Virus record (IMG/VR): IMGVR_UViG_3300022602_000029
Coordinates: 1 to 64,000 of that record
Reading direction: 5' to 3' (one strand)
From: a virus
DNA: 64,000 bases
Shown here: positions 35,544 to 44,213 of the stretch, piece by piece
Layout: the number at the start of each line of letters is the position of its first letter
Position numbering within the stretch: the first letter of the stretch is position 1
Program-made: the position numbers and the translations under genes
The notes under the pieces: model-generated
What the model saw: the letters and a program-made list of their open reading frames with translations, nothing else
Told to the model about the DNA's origin: nothing
The model's database searches: none

Positions 35544-37984
35544 TGGCAACACTAGCATCAAGAATAACATCTACAGGAACATATCAAGTCAGCGGTAGCT
35601 TTGATGAAGTTTCCTACAATCCTAATTCCACGGTTAAAGTAAACGTCCTGCCCTATAGCCAGTCATTGAAGCAGGGAAACTGGAGTTTTGGTAATTGCCA
35701 GGTATTTACCACAACCACAACGGTAGCACCGGATGGTACACTAACCGCCTACAAGGTAGTGGCTAATACAGGAACAGCAACGACTAACTACTATGGAAAT
35801 ACAAGTTTTATAGCCCCCTCGACTGGAACCTATCAGACTGTAATCAGCATTTATGCCAAACCGGCAGAACGCAATTCTTTGGCATTTTCATTCAGCACAG
35901 CGGGTTGGATCGTGTTCAATCTTGGTACTCAGCAGGTCACAAGTATCAGCACAGGTGCTATAGGCAGTGGTGCAGGACACGGAGGATTTGTATCAGGTAG
36001 CGTGACATCGGCTGCCAACGGATGGTACAGGGTCAGTGCTCTCACCACAGCAGAATATGTCAATCCATGGCAACCTGCCATGGCATCGGGGACAAACCTA
36101 TCTTTTATAGGAGACGGAGTTAGTGGTATATACCTATGGGGAGGTCAAGTAGAGCTTTCTTCAGCCGGTTTTCCTAGCGACTATGTTGCCACTACGGCAT
36201 CTGCGGCCTTGTTGAATCCGCCTATCACTAAAACTAATTCTTCTGGCATCGTTTACGCTGGTGGCGGATTCGATGAAGTTACTTATAATCCTACTAGCGG
36301 AGTTACTAAAAACCTATTGTTGTACAGCCAAGATTTTACGCAAACTTCTGCTTGGTCTGCACAGATTGCGGTTACACTAACTAAGACCAATGCCGTTACC
36401 GCTCCAGATGGTAGCAATACTGCTATACAATATTATCTTAGTGCTCCAAGTGGCAGGGGAGTAGATCAACATATAAACTTTGTTACTGGTATTACTTATA
36501 CGTTTAGTATATACCTAAATGCTATACAAAACACTACGTATTATCTATCGCATGTCGACAATTCGACGACCGTTATAACAGGTCAATCAGGAGCAATAAC
36601 CACTGGCACCGGTTGGAATAGAGTTAGTTTTACATTTACAGCTACCACAGCAACTTCTTTTATCCAGTTTGGGGATTTTTCAGGGAATACCGGTAATATG
36701 TTTTACTGTTGGGGATCACAACTAGAAATAGGAACTACTGCTACGAGTTATGTCGCTACCTCCTCCACTACAATACCTGTAAAATCTTTCGTGCAGAGAA
36801 CAGATAATCAAGGCAATGTCTATGTAGCTGACAAGTTTGACGAAGTCACAGGAAATCTTTTTACATGGACATTTACAGCGACTACAGCATTTCTTCCTAC
36901 TCTAACCGGATGGGGTGGTATACAGAGTTCTCTCAAAGGGGGGCTAGCGGATGGCAATTTATTTGATGGGTATAGTATGTGGGGATCTATTTACACTTCT
37001 AATCCCTATATTACAGCGATCTTTCCTACTACCTATAACGTTACAAATATATATGTAGGAGCCGCTTATCCAAATAGTCCCGGTTATTGGGGTGTATCTT
37101 ACACTAACAACGGAACACTACAAAGTAGCATGGATGGTATTAACTGGACCACATTAACGAATATTTCAGGAGTGACTCTTGGGAAGGTATCAGTGTTTCC
37201 AGTCAACACCACAGCTAACTATATTAGGGCAGTAGCATTAAGCGGTGGCGCATATCTTGCTGTTTCTGAATTTTACTTTGATGCTTCTTGGTACTTTAAT
37301 ACAGGAGTAAAACCAGTTAATACCAATGGCTTGGTCGGATATTGGAGCGCAAACTCGTCAAACAGTTATCCGGGAACTGGTACGATATGGTATGATATCT
37401 CGGGACAGAGCAATAATGCCACACTGGTTGGAACTTATAGTTATAATACCGGTACCAGTTTTAATATGTTAGGCACAGGATATGCTACTATATCTAGTAA
37501 AGTAGTTAATGGACTAGCGTCTAGTGCTACAGAATTTTCAGTGGCGGTATGGTTTAACTATACCAGCACAGCAACTTATACGTCTATGTTTGAAAAACAA
37601 AATGGACCTGGCGGAGGGATACCTCGTATGGATTTAGGATATATTGGGGGAGGAACAAACACACTGTACTGGACTACCTGGAATCAACCGACTGGAGTAA
37701 CTAATGATATGACCTATAGCACCGGTATCAATTCGGGAACATGGTATCACACGGTACTAACCTGTAGCAGTTCTACTTTTAAAATTGGTTACTTGAACGG
37801 ACAAAAGGTTGCGTCTGTAGCAGTTACAGCCAACTGGCCGGATGCTACTCAACCGTTTGGAATTGGTGGATACTCTAGAATAATGAACGGGCAAATAGGA
37901 GAAACTGAAATATATAATCGATCTTTATCGGCGGCAGAAGTTCTAGATCTCTTTAACTCTACTCGCTCTAAATACGGGTTATAA
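35543..37984 (+). CDS. Receptor-binding-type protein: carbohydrate-binding-like, discoidin-like and LamG-like domains
   Basis: This 813-residue protein has 'FDEV' linkers near residues 20, 243 and 432. Two carbohydrate-binding-like beta sandwiches (about 30-225 and 250-420) carry the 'NVLPYSQSL' / 'NLLLYSQDF', 'APDGTLTA' and 'LWGGQVE' / 'CWGSQLE' blocks. A discoidin (F5/8 type C)-like segment (about 437-585) has 'SSMDGINWTTLTNISG' and 'NYIRAVALSGGAYLAVSEFY'. The LamG-like domain (about 590-813) has 'GTIWYDISGQSNNATLVGTY' and ends 'EIYNRSLSAAEVLDLFNSTR'. All are binding folds, and no catalytic site is seen. It is coupled by TAATG to the short shaft gene. It is probably a host-surface adhesin, distinct in specificity from its two paralogues. 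Confidence 0.8.
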   Translation: MATLASRITSTGTYQVSGSFDEVSYNPNSTVKVNVLPYSQSLKQGNWSFGNCQVFTTTTTVAPDGTLTAYKVVANTGTATTNYYGNTSFIAPSTGTYQTVISIYAKPAERNSLAFSFSTAGWIVFNLGTQQVTSISTGAIGSGAGHGGFVSGSVTSAANGWYRVSALTTAEYVNPWQPAMASGTNLSFIGDGVSGIYLWGGQVELSSAGFPSDYVATTASAALLNPPITKTNSSGIVYAGGGFDEVTYNPTSGVTKNLLLYSQDFTQTSAWSAQIAVTLTKTNAVTAPDGSNTAIQYYLSAPSGRGVDQHINFVTGITYTFSIYLNAIQNTTYYLSHVDNSTTVITGQSGAITTGTGWNRVSFTFTATTATSFIQFGDFSGNTGNMFYCWGSQLEIGTTATSYVATSSTTIPVKSFVQRTDNQGNVYVADKFDEVTGNLFTWTFTATTAFLPTLTGWGGIQSSLKGGLADGNLFDGYSMWGSIYTSNPYITAIFPTTYNVTNIYVGAAYPNSPGYWGVSYTNNGTLQSSMDGINWTTLTNISGVTLGKVSVFPVNTTANYIRAVALSGGAYLAVSEFYFDASWYFNTGVKPVNTNGLVGYWSANSSNSYPGTGTIWYDISGQSNNATLVGTYSYNTGTSFNMLGTGYATISSKVVNGLASSATEFSVAVWFNYTSTATYTSMFEKQNGPGGGIPRMDLGYIGGGTNTLYWTTWNQPTGVTNDMTYSTGINSGTWYHTVLTCSSSTFKIGYLNGQKVASVAVTANWPDATQPFGIGGYSRIMNGQIGETEIYNRSLSAAEVLDLFNSTRSKYGL

Positions 37985-37990
37985 TCTTAG

Positions 37991-37998
37991 AATAAATA
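37991..37998 (+). promoter_or_regulatory. T4-type late promoter element (AATAAATA), leaderless arrangement
   Basis: The element is 7 bases before the ATG at 38006, with no Shine-Dalgarno sequence. The block from the element through the first coding bases (ATGGCAAAACTACTC) closely matches 26536-26565, indicating a duplicated promoter-plus-start cassette. Confidence 0.7.
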
Positions 37999-38005
37999 CA
38001 ACACT

Positions 38006-38569
38006 ATGGCAAAACTACTCCCCGGCACACGAATTTATGGTACAGGTACCGTCGACAGCACCTTTTTTATCAATGGTACTGCTGTATCTACTTCAACTAA
38101 CACTGGGGCATTGATAGTAGCAGGCGGCGCCGCAGTTGGCTATAACTTATTTGTCGGTAGCCAAGCACTGATTGGGCAGTCTACCGTAACAATTACGGGT
38201 GTTGCAAGTGGATTTATAGCTAGTCCTGCGTTTATTCTCGGCGGGCAGACTACCGACAGTATGTATTTTAGACGTAACAGTAATGGTAACTATGCTCTAC
38301 AAACAAACAACGGGAACAACGCAGGTAATATAGCATTACAACCATATGGTGGACAGGTAGCTATTGGAACTAACGGAGTCTTACAAGCAAGTTCACCGAG
38401 TACAACTTCGACACAAACCGGTGCTCTAGTTGTCCAAGGCGGTATAGGAGTAGGAGATAGTGTTTATGTTGGTAACCGTGTAGGATTTGTTTCCACAGTT
38501 ACCAATGCCAGCGCGGTATATCAGATATATAATTCAATAACAAATAGTTTAGATACCGTGTTTGGATGA
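38006..38569 (+). CDS. Fibre-shaft protein, first half of the third two-gene module
   Basis: This 187-residue protein starts 'MAKLLPGTRIYGTGTVDSTF', the same cassette as the giant fibre at 26551. It carries two shaft repeats ('NTGALIVAGGAAVGYNLFVG' and 'QTGALVVQGGIGVGDSVYVG') separated by a short beta segment with 'SMYFRRNSNGNYALQTNNGN'. It ends 'AVYQIYNSITNSLDTVFG', the conserved end of the short partner genes. The downstream ATG lies 3 bases after its TGA rather than overlapping it. This copy joins the leaderless 5' cassette to the short-partner ending, showing how modules have been recombined. Confidence 0.8.
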   Translation: MAKLLPGTRIYGTGTVDSTFFINGTAVSTSTNTGALIVAGGAAVGYNLFVGSQALIGQSTVTITGVASGFIASPAFILGGQTTDSMYFRRNSNGNYALQTNNGNNAGNIALQPYGGQVAIGTNGVLQASSPSTTSTQTGALVVQGGIGVGDSVYVGNRVGFVSTVTNASAVYQIYNSITNSLDTVFG

Positions 38570-38572
38570 TCG

Positions 38573-40819
38573 ATGACCAATACTATAGCAAGACTGACTA
38601 CCTCGGGGACATATTATACCAGCGCAAAATTTGATGAAGTGACTGGTATACCTATCATCGATTCTAGTCTACAGATATTATTTGATGCTGGAAATCTTCG
38701 AAGTTATCCAGGATCAGGAACCATATGGTATGACATCAGCGGGAATGGATACATAGCCACCTTGACCAATACACCTTTATATTCATCGGCTAATGGTGGT
38801 TATATTTCATTCAACGGTGTCAATCAATACGCAAATACCAACTATATACAACCTGCTTATCAATCTACTAGTTCATTTACGTGGAATGTTTGGATATCAT
38901 CCGGCAATACATCTACCCAAGGACAAAATGCTACTATAGGTAATAGGAGTTATTCAGGCAGTTATTTTGATTTTACCAAGATTGACAATAACTTGACATT
39001 TGAATATTATCATACTGGTACTGTTTCTAACTATATAGTGCCTGGAAGCGTATCTAGCAATACTTGGTACAATCTTGCTATAGTGAAAAATACCAGCAGT
39101 TTTTCCTATTATGTCAATGGAGTGCTTAAAAATACACTAGTTTCGACTAATACAACAGGAACCGCTCCGCAGGCATTTTGGATTGGCGGAGACCTTAATG
39201 CTGGAGAATACGGCAACGCTAACATATCTTTAGTCAGTATATACAATCGCCCATTGTCTAGTACAGAAGTCGTGACTAACTATAATGCCTTGGCACCTAG
39301 ATTTAATCTATCGCAGATAACTGTAGGAACCGGTGCTCCTTCTAGTGTCACTACTACGGCTGTATATCTTAACTATATGGATGAAGTAACCGGCATAATC
39401 AATACCAATGGACTAGTGGGATTACTAAATGCTTCAGCCTATGGTGGGAGCGGTCCATGGAACGACTTAGTCAATACATATAACAGCAAATTTAGCGGCA
39501 CAGCCACTAACATCACTTATATCACTACAGTAAGCAACACTGCTCTTTATTTTCCTAATACATCAACTAGCGTAGTACAGTTGTATAGTATACCTGCTTC
39601 ATTTTTTACATCTACTTATACAGTATCATTCTGGGTTTTCATGAATCAGACTAACAAGGCCACTGACAATGCTTTCCTAGGTAATGGCCAATCAGGCACT
39701 AATCAAGGGCTCCATATGGGAGAAAGAGGTAGTTATACATATTATGGATTTTTTAGCGATGATCTAAGCGGAACCATTAACTTATTTCCCAGCAGGTGGT
39801 ATAATATAGTCTATCAGTATAACGCCAGTAATCTGACAAAAAATATATATCTCAACGGTGTATTAGATGCCACAGGAACGGCCACAGGAGCTTACTTACC
39901 TACGTTCAATAATACAGAAGTAGGGAGATATTCCTGGAACACCACCTATAATATGTTTGGATATATTTCTCAGGTAGCATTTTACAGTAGATTTTTAAGT
40001 CCTGCTGAGATCTTAGATAACTATCAGGCACTGGCCAAATCATATGGTCTGGCTGTAACGACTATTCCTCCTGTGTTGAGAGAAACTACTAGTTCGGTAC
40101 GTGTTTCTCAGATATTTGACGAAGTAACTCCTATGATAGTTACTACCGGAACTGTGCTGAATCTAGATGCGAAACAGTACGGAGGAGCGGGAACAGTATG
40201 GGCCGATCTTAGCCCTACAAATGATCTAGTATCTCTATACAATACTACCTTTAGTTCATCTACCAGCAGTTACTTTACTTTTAATGGATCAAACTCTGTA
40301 GTTGGTACTAACTATTATTATTCCGGGACAGGCCCGCAAAACTTTAGCCTCTGTGCTTGGTTCCAAACTTCCGTAGCTAACGGAAAGATAATAGGATTTG
40401 AAAGCGTTAATGGCCTTGGCTCATCAGGAAGCTATGATAGACATATCTATGTGGGAACAGATGGTAGGCTCTATTTCGGTGTATATCCCGGATTCATAGC
40501 CATAGATGATACTACTAGCACTTCTTATGCTAATAATATATGGCATTATGTAGTGGCTACATTTACTACAGCTACATATACCAATAATATGTTGTTGTAT
40601 GTAGATGGAAGTCTCACCGGAGTGGCATCTTCTACAGGTCCTCCTCAGGCATATTCAGGTTGGTGGAAAATCGGCGGTAATAGTATAGGAGGCTGGAACA
40701 CAGTTACTAATGCCACGTTCCAGGGTAATATTTCTATGGTACAGGTTTATAATCGTCCTATAACGGCAGCAGAAGTCTCGGAAAACTTTAATCAAACCAG
40801 AGGCAGGTTCGGGGTTTAA
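38573..40819 (+). CDS. Receptor-binding-type protein with three LamG-like domains
   Basis: The 748-residue product contains three successive LamG/concanavalin-like domains (about residues 25-245, 275-495 and 520-748), introduced by 'FDEVTG' (about 20), 'MDEVTG' (about 269) and 'FDEVT' (about 516). Each has the typical 'WYDISGNGYIATL' or similar strand, a 'YYVNGVLKNT' / 'IYLNGVLDATG' / 'LYVDGSLTGV' hairpin, and an end such as 'VSIYNRPLSSTEVVTNYNAL'. LamG domains bind glycans or proteins at the surface; no enzyme motif is visible. It lacks its own ribosome binding site and is probably reinitiated from the preceding stop. Confidence 0.8.
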   Translation: MTNTIARLTTSGTYYTSAKFDEVTGIPIIDSSLQILFDAGNLRSYPGSGTIWYDISGNGYIATLTNTPLYSSANGGYISFNGVNQYANTNYIQPAYQSTSSFTWNVWISSGNTSTQGQNATIGNRSYSGSYFDFTKIDNNLTFEYYHTGTVSNYIVPGSVSSNTWYNLAIVKNTSSFSYYVNGVLKNTLVSTNTTGTAPQAFWIGGDLNAGEYGNANISLVSIYNRPLSSTEVVTNYNALAPRFNLSQITVGTGAPSSVTTTAVYLNYMDEVTGIINTNGLVGLLNASAYGGSGPWNDLVNTYNSKFSGTATNITYITTVSNTALYFPNTSTSVVQLYSIPASFFTSTYTVSFWVFMNQTNKATDNAFLGNGQSGTNQGLHMGERGSYTYYGFFSDDLSGTINLFPSRWYNIVYQYNASNLTKNIYLNGVLDATGTATGAYLPTFNNTEVGRYSWNTTYNMFGYISQVAFYSRFLSPAEILDNYQALAKSYGLAVTTIPPVLRETTSSVRVSQIFDEVTPMIVTTGTVLNLDAKQYGGAGTVWADLSPTNDLVSLYNTTFSSSTSSYFTFNGSNSVVGTNYYYSGTGPQNFSLCAWFQTSVANGKIIGFESVNGLGSSGSYDRHIYVGTDGRLYFGVYPGFIAIDDTTSTSYANNIWHYVVATFTTATYTNNMLLYVDGSLTGVASSTGPPQAYSGWWKIGGNSIGGWNTVTNATFQGNISMVQVYNRPITAAEVSENFNQTRGRFGV

Positions 40820-40825
40820 AAATAC

Positions 40826-40833
40826 AATAAATA
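40826..40833 (+). promoter_or_regulatory. T4-type late promoter element (AATAAATA), leaderless arrangement
   Basis: Again the element is exactly 7 bases before the ATG (40841) and no Shine-Dalgarno sequence is visible. This is the third copy of the promoter-start cassette. Confidence 0.7.
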
Positions 40834-40840
40834 TCATACT

Positions 40841-41509
40841 ATGGCAAGACTTCAAAGCGGAACAAGGATATACGGCACAGCAACAGTTGACACGATTTTA
40901 TTCGTCAACAGTACCGCCACTGCTGTTTCAACTAGCACGGGCGCACTAGTAGTAGCAGGCGGTGCGGGATTCAATGGAAATATATATTTCAATGGAAATC
41001 TATACCAGAATGGAGCTCTTTTTACCAGCGGTGTTAGTACAGGAACCACATCTACTTTTTTTATAAACAACAACACACAGAGTACCAGCACTAATACAGG
41101 TGCACTGGTAGTAGCAGGCGGTGTAGGCGTAGGTGGCAATATCTACGCAGGTGGCGCTTTATTTGCTGTTACCAAGTCATTCCTGATCGAACATCCTACC
41201 AAACCAGGTATGAAACTGCGTTACGGAAGCCTAGAAGGTCCTGAAAATGGCGTCTATGTGAGAGGAAGATTGAAAGGAACTACTACTATTGAACTACCGG
41301 ACTATTGGTCAAAACTAGTTGACCCTGAAAGTGTCACAGTTCAAATCACACCAATAGGTCGTCACCAGAAGTTATTCGTGCAAGAGATCACAAACAATCA
41401 AGTAATCATAGAAAATGATGCACTGTTTGGCGGTAGCATCGACTGCTATTATGTCATATTCGCCGAGCGTGCTGATACTGATAAACTAGCAGTCGAGATA
41501 CCAGGATGA
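40841..41509 (+). CDS. Fibre protein with shaft repeats and a C-terminal 'KSFLIEHP' domain
   Basis: The 222-residue product starts 'MARLQSGTRIYGTATVDTIL', like the proteins at 26551 and 38006. It has two shaft repeats ('STGALVVAGGAGFNGNIYFN' and 'NTGALVVAGGVGVGGNIYAG'). Residues about 110-222 form a separate domain: 'KSFLIEHPTKPGMKLRYGSL', 'EGPENGVYVRGRLKG', 'IELPDYWSKLVDPESVTVQI', 'DCYYVIFAERADTDKL'. This domain type recurs at the C-termini of phage fibres and bacterial proteins related to S74-bearing fibres. I know it as a recurring sequence block, not as a module of known function. It is followed by three LamG-type genes joined by ATGA overlaps, so this unit probably encodes one multi-subunit adhesin. 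Confidence 0.8.
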   Translation: MARLQSGTRIYGTATVDTILFVNSTATAVSTSTGALVVAGGAGFNGNIYFNGNLYQNGALFTSGVSTGTTSTFFINNNTQSTSTNTGALVVAGGVGVGGNIYAGGALFAVTKSFLIEHPTKPGMKLRYGSLEGPENGVYVRGRLKGTTTIELPDYWSKLVDPESVTVQITPIGRHQKLFVQEITNNQVIIENDALFGGSIDCYYVIFAERADTDKLAVEIPG

Positions 41510-42861
41510 GCATAAGTTATAATCCCAGTATAGTCACACAAAATCTCGCTCTCTTGGTAGATACAGTAAATCCCAAGAGCTATACTAATAGCGAGAATCT
41601 ATTTTACTATAGTGAAAATTTAAACTATAGCGGGTATACTAATTTATCAGCATATACCGTAACCTATGCTACCAGCGTTATCAGTCCCGCAGGTACTACA
41701 TCAACTAATACTGTGATAGGTGCTAGTACATCAGCTAACTACTCATATATCAGCCAGCAGTATATCACCGGACAGGGTGGATATTATACCTTCAGTATGT
41801 ACGCAAAACCGGGAACTACTGGCACGATCACACTGATACATGGTACTAATGGATTCTATACTCCTAATGGAACCAGCACAGTATATGCCACGGTGATAGT
41901 TGACCTGCCTACCAGTACTATGACTCTACGTGGATTGTCACAGGGCACAGGGAATAATAATACCATAGCTGATTTTTCTTGGGGGAAGACTCCGGCAGCT
42001 AACGGTTGGACCAGATATTATATCATTGCAAACTTAACTACATCTACCAATCTCTGGCCCATGACCAGTGTTAATGCGGGATTTTATGTAGGAATCCCCG
42101 GTAATACTTCTGCAGCTAATGGGTTGAATATGTATGCCTGGGGATTACAGTTAGAAAACAGCACGCAGATGAATAGCTACACGCCTACTGCTGGATCTAA
42201 TGCTTTCCGTAGTTTAATATGGAATGATATCAGCGGTAATAATAATAACCTAACCATAGGCGGCGGTATATATAATCCAGGGCAAAGCATGAGTAGTGGA
42301 GTATTTTTCACCAACTCTGCTACAGTATGTTCAGCTTCTGCTAGCCAGAATTTCTTAAAAACTACCAGTGCCACTAATGTATCATATAGTTTTACTATCA
42401 ATGCCAACTGGTATGCTGACCAGTATTATCAAACATTATTTGGTATGCAAAGCAGTGGTTTTACTTATGTGGCCACTTTAATTTTAGACAACGCAGTTAG
42501 CCCTATAGGAGACCTATGTGTAGATATGAGATCACCGCTAGGAAATGATAGAGATATCATCCAATATAATATGTTGCCCTATAGTAATCAGTGGATATTG
42601 TTAACCTATACATTTAATACCGGAACACATAGTCTCTATGTAAACAATAATCTAGTAGCGCAAGCCTCGGGTAATAATAAAATCTTTCCAGGCTGGCCTA
42701 GCGGGGTTAGCAATAGCGGATTTGCCATAGGAACCAATCTCGATTCGGCTAGACCTATAGGCAACGCTAACATAGGATGGGTCGCAGTATATAATTCAAC
42801 CTTAACTCTTGATCAGATAACACAGAATTTCTCAGCACTACGCGGGAGGTATGGTATATGA
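41506..42861 (+). CDS. Carbohydrate-binding-like plus LamG-like adhesin subunit
   Basis: The product has 451 residues. The N-terminal part 'LALLVDTVNPKSYTNSENLF' leads into a carbohydrate-binding-like beta sandwich (about residues 20-220, ending 'GLQLENSTQMNSYTPTAG'). A LamG-like domain (about 228-451) follows, with 'WNDISGNNNNLTIGGGIYNP', 'YTFNTGTHSLYVNNNLVAQA' and the end 'AVYNSTLTLDQITQNFSALR'. Its start overlaps the preceding stop (ATGA), and it overlaps the next gene the same way. It is paralogous to the next two genes. It is probably a surface-binding fibre subunit; the ligand is unknown. Confidence 0.8.
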   Translation: MSISYNPSIVTQNLALLVDTVNPKSYTNSENLFYYSENLNYSGYTNLSAYTVTYATSVISPAGTTSTNTVIGASTSANYSYISQQYITGQGGYYTFSMYAKPGTTGTITLIHGTNGFYTPNGTSTVYATVIVDLPTSTMTLRGLSQGTGNNNTIADFSWGKTPAANGWTRYYIIANLTTSTNLWPMTSVNAGFYVGIPGNTSAANGLNMYAWGLQLENSTQMNSYTPTAGSNAFRSLIWNDISGNNNNLTIGGGIYNPGQSMSSGVFFTNSATVCSASASQNFLKTTSATNVSYSFTINANWYADQYYQTLFGMQSSGFTYVATLILDNAVSPIGDLCVDMRSPLGNDRDIIQYNMLPYSNQWILLTYTFNTGTHSLYVNNNLVAQASGNNKIFPGWPSGVSNSGFAIGTNLDSARPIGNANIGWVAVYNSTLTLDQITQNFSALRGRYGI

Positions 42862-44213
42862 CTATCATAGCAGGCCCAGTTATATCATCGGGACTAATCT
42901 ATTTCTCAGATCCAGGTAACAAAAAAAGCTATAATCCGTCTGAGAATCTATATCCCCAAAGCGAAACGTTAAATGCGGGAGGATATAGTTTTATAAACGA
43001 TGCACCTAGCCCTTATTATCAAGTAAACTCCGGTGGACCTTATGGTGGAGTGTACTTTGTTACTACTGTCACTACCTATTCAGGAAATTATTGGTTTGAA
43101 TGGGGGAATACAGTCAGCCTTAATGCAGGAGATACTGTGACACAGACATGGCATGTTAGGCCTTATGTTACTGCTACCAACACGATGACACAGATCCAAC
43201 TACAGTTATGGACAGGAGCAGGTAGGGCATGGACCACTACCCGACTAGTTACTTTTAATCTAGGTAGTAATCCTAGCGTATCTGGTTATAGTTATAGCAC
43301 TAGTCAAACTGGGGCCATATCAGTATTAGATAATGGATGGTATAGGATCAGTCAAACAGCAACTGCTGATCAATCAGGTTATAGTGGTATGAGTCTTTTT
43401 GTAGGGAGCCTATCTACTACAGGTACGACCTATCATTTTGCGGCAGCGCAGATAGAAAAAAATCCTCAGTTCACTGGCTACACTCCTACCTATGGTACAG
43501 CTATTACGAGAGCCACAGGGTTATCTGATCTCAGTCTGACCAGTAGTACACTCAGCACATTCGTAAACGGCAATGCTGTCTATTATCCTGCCAACGGAGG
43601 ATATCTTAATCTAGGTCCTGCGAACTACATATCAAATAATATCACTAACTACGCCTATATCAACACACCATTATCTGGAATCAGATTCAGCGCTACAAGT
43701 GATTTTACGATTTCTACTTGGTTTAACTTTGGCAATAACTTCTCCACATTGACTAATATCATGGGAACATTAGCAGGTTCGTTATATTTCAATGGTTGGG
43801 GATTGCAGTGGTTTGGTAATACTACTACCTATCAAATCAGCACTTGGGTTCGTACTAGTGTAGGTATAGTGGGATGTTATGGCGTCTATGATTCGGCTGG
43901 TCCGGGAAATGGTTATAACTGCAACACCAGCACATGGTATAATGCTACCATGGTATACAGTACTATCAATGCTTACCATGCTATCTATGTCAATGGACAG
44001 CTGGCTAACATAGCTAATCCTCCATTAACTACTGGAACATTCGTAGTAACTAACCCTAATTTTAATTTAGGTAGCAGTAACGGAGCGGGAGGAGGTGCTA
44101 CACAGGTACCATTTCCTGGATCATTTGGCCCTACCCAGGTCTACAATCGTATGCTATCGTCGGATGAGATACAGCAGAACTTCAACGCATATAGAGGAAG
44201 ATACGGATTATGA
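42858..44213 (+). CDS. Carbohydrate-binding-like plus LamG-like adhesin subunit, paralogue
   Basis: The product has 451 residues, the same length as its upstream neighbour. 'GLIYFSDPGNKKSYNPSENL' opens a carbohydrate-binding-like domain (to about residue 215, 'AAAQIEKNPQFTGYTPTYGT'). A LamG-like domain follows (about 225-451), with 'NATMVYSTINAYHAIYVNGQ' and the end 'QVYNRMLSSDEIQQNFNAYR'. It is joined to both neighbours by ATGA overlaps, so the three are made from one message in fixed order. The two 451-residue proteins share domain order but little identical sequence, consistent with old duplication and diversification of binding surfaces. Confidence 0.8.
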   Translation: MTIIAGPVISSGLIYFSDPGNKKSYNPSENLYPQSETLNAGGYSFINDAPSPYYQVNSGGPYGGVYFVTTVTTYSGNYWFEWGNTVSLNAGDTVTQTWHVRPYVTATNTMTQIQLQLWTGAGRAWTTTRLVTFNLGSNPSVSGYSYSTSQTGAISVLDNGWYRISQTATADQSGYSGMSLFVGSLSTTGTTYHFAAAQIEKNPQFTGYTPTYGTAITRATGLSDLSLTSSTLSTFVNGNAVYYPANGGYLNLGPANYISNNITNYAYINTPLSGIRFSATSDFTISTWFNFGNNFSTLTNIMGTLAGSLYFNGWGLQWFGNTTTYQISTWVRTSVGIVGCYGVYDSAGPGNGYNCNTSTWYNATMVYSTINAYHAIYVNGQLANIANPPLTTGTFVVTNPNFNLGSSNGAGGGATQVPFPGSFGPTQVYNRMLSSDEIQQNFNAYRGRYGL

